A program made the translations under genes and the position numbers. The notes beneath the pieces were generated by a model that was given only the letters and a program-made list of their open reading frames with translations, did not search any database and was not told where the DNA came from. From NCBI GenBank assembly GCA_938037005.1, contig CALHVR010000103.1, positions 1-14,881 of the forward strand: a stretch of DNA of 14,881 nt, read 5' to 3'. Each line of letters starts with the position of its first letter. Position 1 is the first letter of the stretch. This document shows, in pieces, positions 1 through 7,053 of this stretch. This stretch comes from an uncultured Leptotrichiaceae bacterium (GTDB lineage: Bacteria; Fusobacteriota; Fusobacteriia; Fusobacteriales; Leptotrichiaceae).

Positions 1-20
1 GTAAATAAAAATAAAAAAAT

Positions 21-49
21 GTTTTCTTTTAAAAAAAATAAGGTATACT
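21..49 (+). promoter_or_regulatory. Candidate promoter for glgC-glgA
   Basis: TATACT at 44-49 matches five of six bases of the sigma-70 type -10 consensus and lies about 40 bases before the glgC start. The -35 region (about 21-26, GTTTTC) is a poor match, and there is no extended -10 TG. The flanking A/T runs are typical of promoter DNA but are also common in this genome, so this is a weak call. Confidence 0.3.
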
Positions 50-91
50 TATGGTAAGAAATGAAAGTATATATTTAATGGAGGTAACGTG

Positions 92-1345
92 ATGGAAGTA
101 TTAGCAATGATTTTAGCGGGAGGAAGAGGATCAAGATTAGATATTTTGTCTGAAGAAAGAGTTAAGCCAAGTGTACCTTTTGCTGGAAAATTTAGAATAA
201 TTGATTTTGCGTTAAGTAATTGTTCAAACTCAGGTATCTATAATGTAGCATTATTAACACAATATTTACCATTATCATTAAATGAACATATTGGTTCAGG
301 AAAACCATGGGATTTCGATAGAAGAGATTCAAGTATTACTTTATTACAACCTCATGAGAGGCCGAATGGAAGTTCTTGGTATCAAGGAACTGCAGATGCT
401 ATTAGACAGAATATTGAATTTATTAAAAGGAAAAATCCTGAATATGTATTGATTTTATCTGGAGATCATATATATAAAATGGATTATACATGGATGTTAG
501 CAGATCATAAAGCTAAAAATGCTGAATTAACAGTAGCAGTGCAAGAAGTACCTATAGAAGAAGCTAGTAGATTTGGAATATTTGAAGTAGATGATAATAA
601 ACAAATTTTAAATTTCCAAGAAAAACCGAAAGAACCTAGAAGTAATTTAGCTTCAATGGGAATTTATATATTTGATACAAATGTATTATTAGAATATTTA
701 GAAAAAATGTTGGAAGAAGATTTAGACTTTGGTGGACATGTAATTCCTCAAATGATAAAAGAAGACAGAAAAGTATTTGTTCATTGCTATGATAGTTATT
801 GGATGGATGTTGGAACTTATGATTCTTATCTTGAAGCAAATTTAGATTTGATTAAAAAATCTGAAGATGTAGGAATTAATTTATACGACCAAGGATGGAA
901 AATATATACAAGAAGTGAAGATTTAGCACCAGTAAGAATTGGTGAAATGGGAAGTGTATTAAATTCATTAATTTGTAATGGATGTAAAATTGAAGGAAGA
1001 GTAGAAAATTCAGTTTTAGGGCCTGGAGTAACAGTAAGACAAGGATGTACAATAAAAAATAGTATAATTTTTTCAGGGACATACATAGATGAAAATACTC
1101 ATTTAGATAGAGTAATTATAGATAAAAAAACTTATGTTGGAAAATATTCATTAATAGGTCATGGAGATGTAACAACGCCAAATATAGAAAAACCTGAATT
1201 GTTAAGTAAGGGAATAAGTGTTATTGGAAAAGGTGTATTTTTACCAGAAGGGACTATTGTTGGAAGAAATGTAAGAATATTTGGTAAAATTAGATTAGAA
1301 GAACACCAAAAATATGTTCAAAATGGAGAAACAATAAAAAATTAA
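92..1345 (+). CDS. glgC: Glucose-1-phosphate adenylyltransferase (ADP-glucose pyrophosphorylase)
   Basis: GlgC makes ADP-glucose and pyrophosphate from ATP and glucose-1-phosphate, the committed step of bacterial glycogen synthesis, in the cytoplasm. The 417-residue protein has the full nucleotidyltransferase domain: AGGRGSRL at residues 9-16 (nucleotide-binding loop), WYQGTADA at 96-103, SGDHIYKMDY from 123, then an EKP motif and YWMDVGTYDSYLEAN. The C-terminal third is rich in hexapeptide-like repeats of the left-handed beta-helix, as expected. Length is close to the family norm. A GTG at 89 directly precedes ATG at 92. I prefer the ATG because GGAGG at 80-84 then lies 7 bases upstream, although the GTG cannot be excluded. 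glgA follows after 14 bases, so the two are surely co-transcribed. No glgD-type regulatory paralogue lies between them, so the enzyme may act as a homotetramer (inference). Confidence 0.96.
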   Translation: MEVLAMILAGGRGSRLDILSEERVKPSVPFAGKFRIIDFALSNCSNSGIYNVALLTQYLPLSLNEHIGSGKPWDFDRRDSSITLLQPHERPNGSSWYQGTADAIRQNIEFIKRKNPEYVLILSGDHIYKMDYTWMLADHKAKNAELTVAVQEVPIEEASRFGIFEVDDNKQILNFQEKPKEPRSNLASMGIYIFDTNVLLEYLEKMLEEDLDFGGHVIPQMIKEDRKVFVHCYDSYWMDVGTYDSYLEANLDLIKKSEDVGINLYDQGWKIYTRSEDLAPVRIGEMGSVLNSLICNGCKIEGRVENSVLGPGVTVRQGCTIKNSIIFSGTYIDENTHLDRVIIDKKTYVGKYSLIGHGDVTTPNIEKPELLSKGISVIGKGVFLPEGTIVGRNVRIFGKIRLEEHQKYVQNGETIKN

Positions 1346-1359
1346 GGGGAAGTTGATAG

Positions 1360-2745
1360 ATGAAAATAGTATATTTAGCAGGAGAAGTAGCACCATTTTT
1401 TAAAACAGGAGGTCTTGCAGATGTAATGGGGGCTTTACCTAAAAAAATGGCAGATTTAGGTCATGAAGTTTCAGTTATAATGCCCAAATATGATAAAATT
1501 TCTGGTGAATACCTTGAAAAATTAGAATGGGTGTCTAGACTAGAAAGTCATGGAGAGATATTTAATTTAGTAAAATACCCTGATGATAAAATAAATTATT
1601 ATTTTTTAGAAAATGCAGCTCTTTATGAAAGAGGAAGAGTTTATGGTGATGCTGATGAAGATATACAATATGCAATGTTTTCAGAATTATCATTAAGATT
1701 TTTAAAAGAAATAAATTTACAACCAGATATTTTACATTGTAATGATTGGCAAACTGGCCCAGTCCCATATTTTTTAAATGTAAGATACAATCAAGATCCA
1801 TTTTATTGGGATATAAGAACAGTTTATTCGATTCATAATTTAATGTATCAAGGTAGATTTTCAAAAAGGTCATTTGAAAGAATGGGATATTATATTCATG
1901 GAAATAGCTTGAATTTTATGGAAATAGGAATAGGATATTCTGATGTGGCAAATACAGTAAGTCCAACTTATGCAGAAGAAATTAAGTATCCATATTTTGC
2001 TGAAGGATTGGAATGGATAACGAACAATAAGAAGATTTATGGTATTTTAAACGGAATAGACACAGATGAGTTTAATCCAGAAAAAACAGAAGGAATAATC
2101 CATTTTAATAAAGATTCTTTAGAGAAAAAAAGAGAAAATAAATATAGATTACAAGAAAAATTAGGATTACCAAAATCAGATAATGCTATGATTTCAATAG
2201 TTACAAGACTTGTAGAGGGTAAAGGTTTAGATTTGGTATCAGCAGCATTAGAAAATTTATTGAAATATGATGCTGTCCAAGTTGTTATATTAGGTAGTGG
2301 TGATAAAAAATATGAAAATTATTATGACTATTTAGCAGTAACATATCCAGATAAATTTAAAGTATATTTAGGATATAATGCACAATTAGCGAATCAAATT
2401 TATGCGGGGAGCGATATGTTTCTAATGCCTTCTAGATATGAGCCATGTGGTTTAAGTCAAATGATTGCCATGAGATTTGGAACGGTAGCTATAGTGAGAG
2501 AAACTGGAGGACTAAAAGATACAGTAAAACCGTATAATATTTTTAAAGATGAAGGAAATGGTTTCTCATTCACAAATTTCAATGCTGATGATATGTTGTT
2601 TACAATTAAAGTTGCAGAAGGAATTTACTATGATCGACCAGATATTTGGGAAAAATTAGTTAAACGAAATATGGAATTAGATTTTTCTTGGGATAAAGCT
2701 GCTAATGAATATTTAAAGTTGTATAGAGAGGCTAAAACTCATTAA
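1360..2745 (+). CDS. glgA: Glycogen synthase (ADP-glucose-dependent)
   Basis: GlgA transfers glucose from ADP-glucose to the non-reducing end of alpha-1,4-glucan. It is a GT5-family, GT-B fold enzyme. The 461-residue protein carries the N-terminal KTGGLADV motif (lysine 15, ADP-glucose binding), the linker motif VTRLVEGKGLDLV at the start of the C-terminal Rossmann domain, and the catalytic-region motif PSRYEPCGL at residues 357-365, followed by ETGGLKDTV. Length is close to that of characterised bacterial GlgA proteins. The start ATG at 1360 is preceded by an AGGGGAAG Shine-Dalgarno region and lies 14 bases after the glgC stop, so the genes form one unit. A hairpin terminator begins six bases after the stop codon. 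Branching enzyme and phosphorylase genes are not in the window and may lie upstream or elsewhere. Confidence 0.96.
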   Translation: MKIVYLAGEVAPFFKTGGLADVMGALPKKMADLGHEVSVIMPKYDKISGEYLEKLEWVSRLESHGEIFNLVKYPDDKINYYFLENAALYERGRVYGDADEDIQYAMFSELSLRFLKEINLQPDILHCNDWQTGPVPYFLNVRYNQDPFYWDIRTVYSIHNLMYQGRFSKRSFERMGYYIHGNSLNFMEIGIGYSDVANTVSPTYAEEIKYPYFAEGLEWITNNKKIYGILNGIDTDEFNPEKTEGIIHFNKDSLEKKRENKYRLQEKLGLPKSDNAMISIVTRLVEGKGLDLVSAALENLLKYDAVQVVILGSGDKKYENYYDYLAVTYPDKFKVYLGYNAQLANQIYAGSDMFLMPSRYEPCGLSQMIAMRFGTVAIVRETGGLKDTVKPYNIFKDEGNGFSFTNFNADDMLFTIKVAEGIYYDRPDIWEKLVKRNMELDFSWDKAANEYLKLYREAKTH

Positions 2746-2751
2746 TATATA

Positions 2752-2787
2752 AAAAAATAAAACACACATTGTTGTGTTTTATTTTTT
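2752..2787 (+). terminator. Rho-independent terminator after glgA
   Basis: A 15-bp perfect stem pairs 2752-2766 with 2773-2787 around a 6-base loop (CATTGT). The core is AAAACACA/TGTGTTTT and the 3' arm ends in a run of six T. Because the 5' arm begins with an A-run, the structure could also work in the opposite direction. It separates the glycogen unit from the glycan unit. Confidence 0.8.
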
Positions 2788-2849
2788 GTTTTTAATATTT
2801 TTATACTATATTTTTGATGATTATTGAATACAGTTAATTTAAAATTTAA

Positions 2850-2878
2850 GTGAAAAAAGTATAAAAATGTGATATAAT
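2850..2878 (+). promoter_or_regulatory. Extended -10 promoter for the surface-glycan unit
   Basis: A perfect TATAAT at 2873-2878 is preceded by TGA at 2870-2872, giving the extended -10 form TGnTATAAT. With a 17-base spacer the -35 hexamer is GTGAAA at 2850-2855 (four of six matches to TTGACA). The site lies between the glgA terminator and the first glycosyltransferase gene, giving a short leader of roughly 20 bases that holds the Shine-Dalgarno sequence. Confidence 0.7.
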
Positions 2879-2906
2879 GTAAAGAAAAAGTGTAAAGGAG
2901 CATAGC

Positions 2907-3749
2907 ATGAAATTTTCATTAATTATGCCGACAATAAATGTAACAACAGAGTTAAAATTGTTTTTAGATAGTTTAAAAAAACAGACATATAAAAATTTTG
3001 AGCTAATTGTAGTGGATCAAAATAAAGATACGAGAGCTTATGAAATAATAAAATTATATGAAGAAGATTTTGAAATAAAATATATGAAAAATAATGAGGT
3101 TGGACTTAGTGTAAATAGAAATAAGGGTCTTTTTATGATGTCGGGAGATATTGTTGCATTTCCTGATGATGACTGTGAGTATAGTCCTGATTCATTGGAA
3201 AAAGTAGTTAAATATTTTGAAAAAAATAAAGATAAAAAAATATATTCTTGTAGAACATTGGAAAAAGGTAAAGATTATGGAACAGGAGTGATGCTTGATT
3301 ATAGTACAGAAATTACTAAAGATAATGTAGTAGAAACTGTAAAATCTATAACTTTTTTTGTAAATTATACTTTTGAAGATTTAGAATTGTTTGATGAAGA
3401 TCTTGGAGTAGGGGCATATTTTGGAAGTGGAGAGGAAACTGATTATGTTTTAAGATTACTTCATAAAGGGTATAAGGGGGATTATTATCACGATGATATT
3501 ATTTTTCATCCAGCCAAAAAAGGGAATTATGATGATTTAGAGAGAGCAAAAAAATATGCTTTAGGTTATGGAGCTTTAGTAAAAAAAGAAGTATTTGAGA
3601 GAAAGAATTGGAAATATTTGATTAAATTTATAAAAAAATTACTGAGAAATATTGCTGGTATGATAGTTACGAAAAATAAAAAATATCATGGTGTTGTATT
3701 TGAGGGTCGAATAGAAGGATTTTTTAAATATAAAACAAATAAAAGGTAA
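2907..3749 (+). CDS. Family 2 glycosyltransferase
   Basis: This is a 280-residue inverting GT-A fold glycosyltransferase of the GT2 family, expected to move a sugar from a nucleotide-sugar to a lipid-linked or surface-glycan acceptor at the inner face of the cytoplasmic membrane. The N-terminus has the GT2 beginning SLIMPTIN, then ELIVVDQNKD (aspartate 37, nucleotide binding) and the metal-binding acidic cluster PDDDC at residues 86-90. The last 60 residues are strongly basic and amphipathic, ending in a GRIEGFFKYK-type tail seen in many O-antigen and exopolysaccharide GT2 enzymes; this is probably a membrane-contact region. ATG at 2907 follows AAAGGAG (2894-2900) at 6 bases. It is the first gene of the unit. 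The sugar cannot be told from sequence. The region is noticeably poorer in G+C than the transporter genes downstream. Confidence 0.9.
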   Translation: MKFSLIMPTINVTTELKLFLDSLKKQTYKNFELIVVDQNKDTRAYEIIKLYEEDFEIKYMKNNEVGLSVNRNKGLFMMSGDIVAFPDDDCEYSPDSLEKVVKYFEKNKDKKIYSCRTLEKGKDYGTGVMLDYSTEITKDNVVETVKSITFFVNYTFEDLELFDEDLGVGAYFGSGEETDYVLRLLHKGYKGDYYHDDIIFHPAKKGNYDDLERAKKYALGYGALVKKEVFERKNWKYLIKFIKKLLRNIAGMIVTKNKKYHGVVFEGRIEGFFKYKTNKR

Positions 3750-3752
3750 TGG

Positions 3753-3793
3753 AAGGAGAGATGATATTTATATAAACTTAAATATCAAAAGTT
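3753..3793 (+). promoter_or_regulatory. Hairpin-bridged ribosome binding site with in-frame minicistron
   Basis: The only good Shine-Dalgarno sequence before the next gene is AAGGAG at 3753-3758, 35 bases from the ATG at 3794. Between them an 8-bp perfect stem pairs 3763-3770 with 3779-3786 around an 8-base loop. If it folds, the effective distance from Shine-Dalgarno to ATG falls to about 11 bases. The same stretch holds ATG at 3749, overlapping the upstream stop as TAATG, which would encode the minicistron MEGEMIFI before a TAA at 3773-3775; a second ATG lies at 3761. Both are in frame with the downstream gene but separated from it by two TAA codons. Either bridged initiation or re-initiation could be at work. 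The stem has only one G-C pair and could be chance in AT-rich DNA. Confidence 0.4.
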
Positions 3794-4996
3794 ATGGATA
3801 AAATAAAATGTTTAGTTAATATGCTTGTTGCATCTATATTGTATCCTTTTACAAAAAATAAATTTAAAAATAGAAGGATTTGGTTAGTTGGTGGAAATGC
3901 AGGAGAATTGTATGCAGATAACGCGAGGGCAATTTATGAATATGTAAGATCAAAAAAAGAAATAGAGGAATTTTGGGTATTGAATGAAAATAGTTCAATC
4001 AAAGATAAAATTCCTGGTGAAATATTGATAAAAGGAAGTGTAAATGCGTATTTACATTTTATGAATGCAGAAGTTGTAATGTTTTCACATTCAATATCAG
4101 CTGATATTGTTCCTTTTTTATATGTAGTGCCATTGTTAAAAAAATTTCATTATAAAACATTAAAAGTATTTTTAAATCATGGAACGGTAGGATTGAAAAA
4201 AAGAAAAGCATTAAATGCAAAAACTGAGAAAATAGTAGAAAAAATGGTACAATCGTATGATTTGAATATTTGTGATTCAAAATTTGAGAAAGATGTGAAG
4301 TCAAAAAGTTGGTGGAAAGTTCCTAAAAAAACTACATTTGTTACAGGTTATCCAAGATATGATAAGTTGTATAATGCAAATGTTCGAGAAAAAGAAATAT
4401 TTTTTATGCCAACTTGGCGACCATGGCTTAAAAATAATGTTGATGATATTCGAAAAACGGAATATTTTAAAAATATAATAAATTTATTACAAAACGAAAC
4501 ATTAAACAAATTTTTAAAAATAAAAGATATAAAGATGTCTGTTTATATTCATCAATTAATGCACGATTATTTTGATAAATTTAATGATATGAAATTTGAA
4601 GGAAATATTAATATATTGCCTAAAGATGCAGAAATTACAAAAGAAATAATGAAGTCAAATATGTTAATTACAGATTATTCAAGTATAGCTTATGATTATT
4701 TGTATATGGATATGCCAATTTTATTTTATCAATTTGATAAAGATGAATATGAGAAGAAAATAGGTTCATATATTGATTTGAATAATGATTTGTTTGGGGA
4801 AGTGGCTTATACGACTAAAGAGTGTGTAGAGAAAATTGTAAAAATAATAAATAATGATTTTAAACATTTGGAAGATATATCGAAAAAAGTAGAAAAAATA
4901 AAACCTAAATTTTTAGAATATACAGATAAAAGCAACAGTAAAAGAGTGTATAAGTTAATTGAGCAAAAACTAGGAGAAAAAAATGGAAGAAAATAA
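3794..4996 (+). CDS. CDP-glycerol glycerophosphotransferase family protein (TagB/TagF-like)
   Basis: This protein belongs to the family that transfers glycerol-phosphate (or ribitol-phosphate) from a CDP-activated donor to a lipid-linked or glycan acceptor. Family members build wall teichoic acid primers and polymers in Gram-positives and glycerol-phosphate-containing glycans elsewhere. The 400 residues cover the catalytic GT-B-like domain: GGNAGELYADNARAIYEYV near the N-terminus, SHSISADIVPF, NHGTVGL with histidine 129, TGYPRYDKL, FMPTWRPW at 204-211, and the C-terminal nucleotide-binding motif TDYSSIAYDYLYMD with aspartate 294, then FYQFDKDEY. The length is that of a single-domain TagB-type enzyme; the long N-terminal extension of TagF polymerases is absent. 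The start is uncertain because ATG 3794 has no adjacent Shine-Dalgarno and two in-frame stops lie just upstream. It overlaps the next gene by 14 bases. A primer-type single addition is more likely than polymerisation (inference). Confidence 0.88.
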   Translation: MDKIKCLVNMLVASILYPFTKNKFKNRRIWLVGGNAGELYADNARAIYEYVRSKKEIEEFWVLNENSSIKDKIPGEILIKGSVNAYLHFMNAEVVMFSHSISADIVPFLYVVPLLKKFHYKTLKVFLNHGTVGLKKRKALNAKTEKIVEKMVQSYDLNICDSKFEKDVKSKSWWKVPKKTTFVTGYPRYDKLYNANVREKEIFFMPTWRPWLKNNVDDIRKTEYFKNIINLLQNETLNKFLKIKDIKMSVYIHQLMHDYFDKFNDMKFEGNINILPKDAEITKEIMKSNMLITDYSSIAYDYLYMDMPILFYQFDKDEYEKKIGSYIDLNNDLFGEVAYTTKECVEKIVKIINNDFKHLEDISKKVEKIKPKFLEYTDKSNSKRVYKLIEQKLGEKNGRK

Positions 4997-5732
4997 AGTA
5001 TCGATAATTATTCCAGTATATAATGCTGAAAAATTTATTGGGAAAACGATAGAAAGTGTTTTAAATCAAACTTATAAAAATTGGGAAATATTGATTTTTA
5101 ACGATAAATCAAAAGATAATAGTTTGAAAATAATAAAAAAATATAGTGAAAAAGATAAAAGAATAAAAGTTGTTGATTCAAAAGAAAATGTAGGTGTTGT
5201 AGCTGCGAGAAATAAACTTACTGAAATAGCAACGGGAGAATTTATAGCTTTTTTAGATGCAGATGATTATTGGAAACAAAATAAGCTAGAAAAACAAATA
5301 AAGTTTATGCTAAAAAATAATGCTTTAATAAGTTGTACCGAATATACTAGAGTTACGGAAGATGAAAAAGAAATAAATGATATAATTATAAAAGAAATAA
5401 TAACTTATGAAGATATGCTTAAAAATAATTATTTGGGTTGTTTGACAGTTATATATAATGCAAATAAACTTGGGAAAAGATATTTCAAAGAAAGAGAAAA
5501 AAATGAAGATTATGTTCTTTGGTTAGAAATCGTAAAAGAAACAAAAATAATTTTTGGATTGAAAGAAAATTTAGCATTTTATAGAGTTTTAAATAATTCA
5601 AGATCAAGTAATAAAATAAAAGCAGCTAAAGACAGATGGAATGTTTATAGAAAAATTGAAAGATTATCATTATTCAAGAGTATTTATTATTTTTTACAAT
5701 ATGTGATAAGAGCATTGAAAAAAACAAAATAA
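4983..5732 (+). CDS. Family 2 glycosyltransferase, TuaG-like
   Basis: This is a 249-residue GT2 enzyme whose whole length resembles the teichuronic-acid glycosyltransferase TuaG group. Residues 1-95 form the nucleotide-sugar half: SIIIPVYNAEKFIGKTIESV, the NDKS aspartate 41, GVVAARN and the metal-binding DADD at 92-95. The acceptor half carries CTEYTR, NYLGCLTVIYNANKLGK, EDYVLWLEI (a candidate catalytic-base region), LAFYRVLNNSRSSNK, and a hydrophobic/basic C-terminus suited to peripheral membrane binding. AGGAG at 4972-4976 is 6 bases from ATG 4983. The gene overlaps the end of the CDP-glycerol transferase gene by 14 bases in another frame, which suggests coupled translation. It probably adds the second or third sugar of the lipid-linked glycan. 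Donor and linkage are unknown. Confidence 0.9.
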   Translation: MEENKVSIIIPVYNAEKFIGKTIESVLNQTYKNWEILIFNDKSKDNSLKIIKKYSEKDKRIKVVDSKENVGVVAARNKLTEIATGEFIAFLDADDYWKQNKLEKQIKFMLKNNALISCTEYTRVTEDEKEINDIIIKEIITYEDMLKNNYLGCLTVIYNANKLGKRYFKEREKNEDYVLWLEIVKETKIIFGLKENLAFYRVLNNSRSSNKIKAAKDRWNVYRKIERLSLFKSIYYFLQYVIRALKKTK

Positions 5733-5748
5733 TTAAAGAGGTAAAAAA

Positions 5749-7032
5749 ATGGCAATGAGTGGAGTTAGGCGAAATTTTTCTTCGTTATTTGGAATTTTGA
5801 CGGTAGTAATGTATTTGTTTGGATTTTTAATAATTGGAAGAGGACTGAGTTTTAGAAATATTTTAATAATAGTTGTAGCTTTATTAATGTACTATGTTGC
5901 AAATATTTTTAGTATACGAGCGAGAAAATATAGTTTACGAGAGTTAATTTTATCCGTTGGATTAAATTTCATATTGTTATTATTTACAATATTGGTTAAA
6001 ATCTTAGGTATATATGAAAGTATAGTGTTATTTGGAATTGTGACAATGTTTCAAATTACATTTAGATATATAGTAAATATGGCAATTGTTAGAAAACAAA
6101 AAATATTATTTGTTGGTGAAAATAGTTATACAAAAGATTTATTAGAAAGTTTAAAAAATGATGATCAATATAAATTAATGGGATTTTTGAAAGATGAAAA
6201 AGATGAAACTTTACAAAAAATAGTTTTAAAAATGTGCGCAGTGGGTAAAATAGATATTATTGTTGATTTTGGAGAAGATTTATTAAAAGATCCAAAACTT
6301 GTAGATATTTTACTTCAATATAAATTAAGTGGATTACAATTTTATAATTATTTAGAATTTTATGAAATGTATGAAAATAAATTGCCGGTATCACATTTGA
6401 GTTCAAAATGGTTTTTGGAAAATAGTGGATTTGAAATATATTATAATAATTTTAATTTAAGAGCAAAAAGATTATTAGATTTAATATTTGCAATAATAAT
6501 CGGTATTTGTACATTACCATTAATGATAATGGCGGCAATAATAGTAAAAATTGAATCAAAAGGGCCAATATTTTTTGTTCAGGAGAGAATAGGGGAAGGT
6601 AATAAAAAATTTAATATAGTAAAATTTCGTTCAATGACAACGGATGCAGAAAAAAATGGTCCACAATGGGCAAGTAAAAATGATAATAGAGTTACGCATT
6701 GGGGGAAAATAATGCGTGCAACGAGAATAGATGAATTACCTCAATTATGGAATGTATTGAGAGGAGAAATGAGTTTTGTTGGGCCTAGACCGGAAAGAGA
6801 ATACTTTATTCAACAACTTGAAAAAGAAATACCATATTATAATTTAAGACATACAGTTAAGCCTGGATTGACAGGATGGGCACAAGTTATGTATCCATAT
6901 GGAGCGAGTGTTGAAGATGCTTATAGAAAATTACAATATGATTTGTATTATATAAAACATCATGATATAATTTTTGATATAAAAGTATTATTAAAAACTA
7001 TAACGATTGTAATTTTTGGAAAAGGAAGATAA
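5749..7032 (+). CDS. Polyprenyl glycosylphosphotransferase (initiating sugar-1-phosphate transferase, WbaP/WcaJ type)
   Basis: This enzyme transfers a sugar-1-phosphate from a UDP-sugar to undecaprenyl phosphate, the first membrane step of capsule, exopolysaccharide or O-antigen synthesis. The 427 residues show the long-form architecture: about four membrane segments (roughly residues 11-30, 34-52, 64-86, 89-110), a soluble nucleotide-fold region from about 116 (ILFVGENSYTKDLLESL), then a re-entrant hydrophobic helix near 242-265 and the catalytic domain. Catalytic-domain motifs are QERIGEG at 278-284, KFRSM, RIDELPQ at 326-332 (the Asp-Glu pair), FVGPRPE and KPGLTGWAQV from 371. ATG 5749 follows AAAGAGG at 5735-5741 with a 7-base gap. 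The substrate (glucose, galactose or a diaminosugar) cannot be decided. Its presence marks the neighbouring glycosyltransferases as extending an undecaprenyl-linked oligosaccharide. Confidence 0.94.
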   Translation: MAMSGVRRNFSSLFGILTVVMYLFGFLIIGRGLSFRNILIIVVALLMYYVANIFSIRARKYSLRELILSVGLNFILLLFTILVKILGIYESIVLFGIVTMFQITFRYIVNMAIVRKQKILFVGENSYTKDLLESLKNDDQYKLMGFLKDEKDETLQKIVLKMCAVGKIDIIVDFGEDLLKDPKLVDILLQYKLSGLQFYNYLEFYEMYENKLPVSHLSSKWFLENSGFEIYYNNFNLRAKRLLDLIFAIIIGICTLPLMIMAAIIVKIESKGPIFFVQERIGEGNKKFNIVKFRSMTTDAEKNGPQWASKNDNRVTHWGKIMRATRIDELPQLWNVLRGEMSFVGPRPEREYFIQQLEKEIPYYNLRHTVKPGLTGWAQVMYPYGASVEDAYRKLQYDLYYIKHHDIIFDIKVLLKTITIVIFGKGR

Positions 7033-7053
7033 AAAGGGAAGGCGAAAGAGGAA

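Noticed and set aside
89..91. GTG as the glgC start codon
   Set aside because: It lies immediately before ATG 92, which has the better spacing from GGAGG at 80-84. The difference is one residue and not biologically important.
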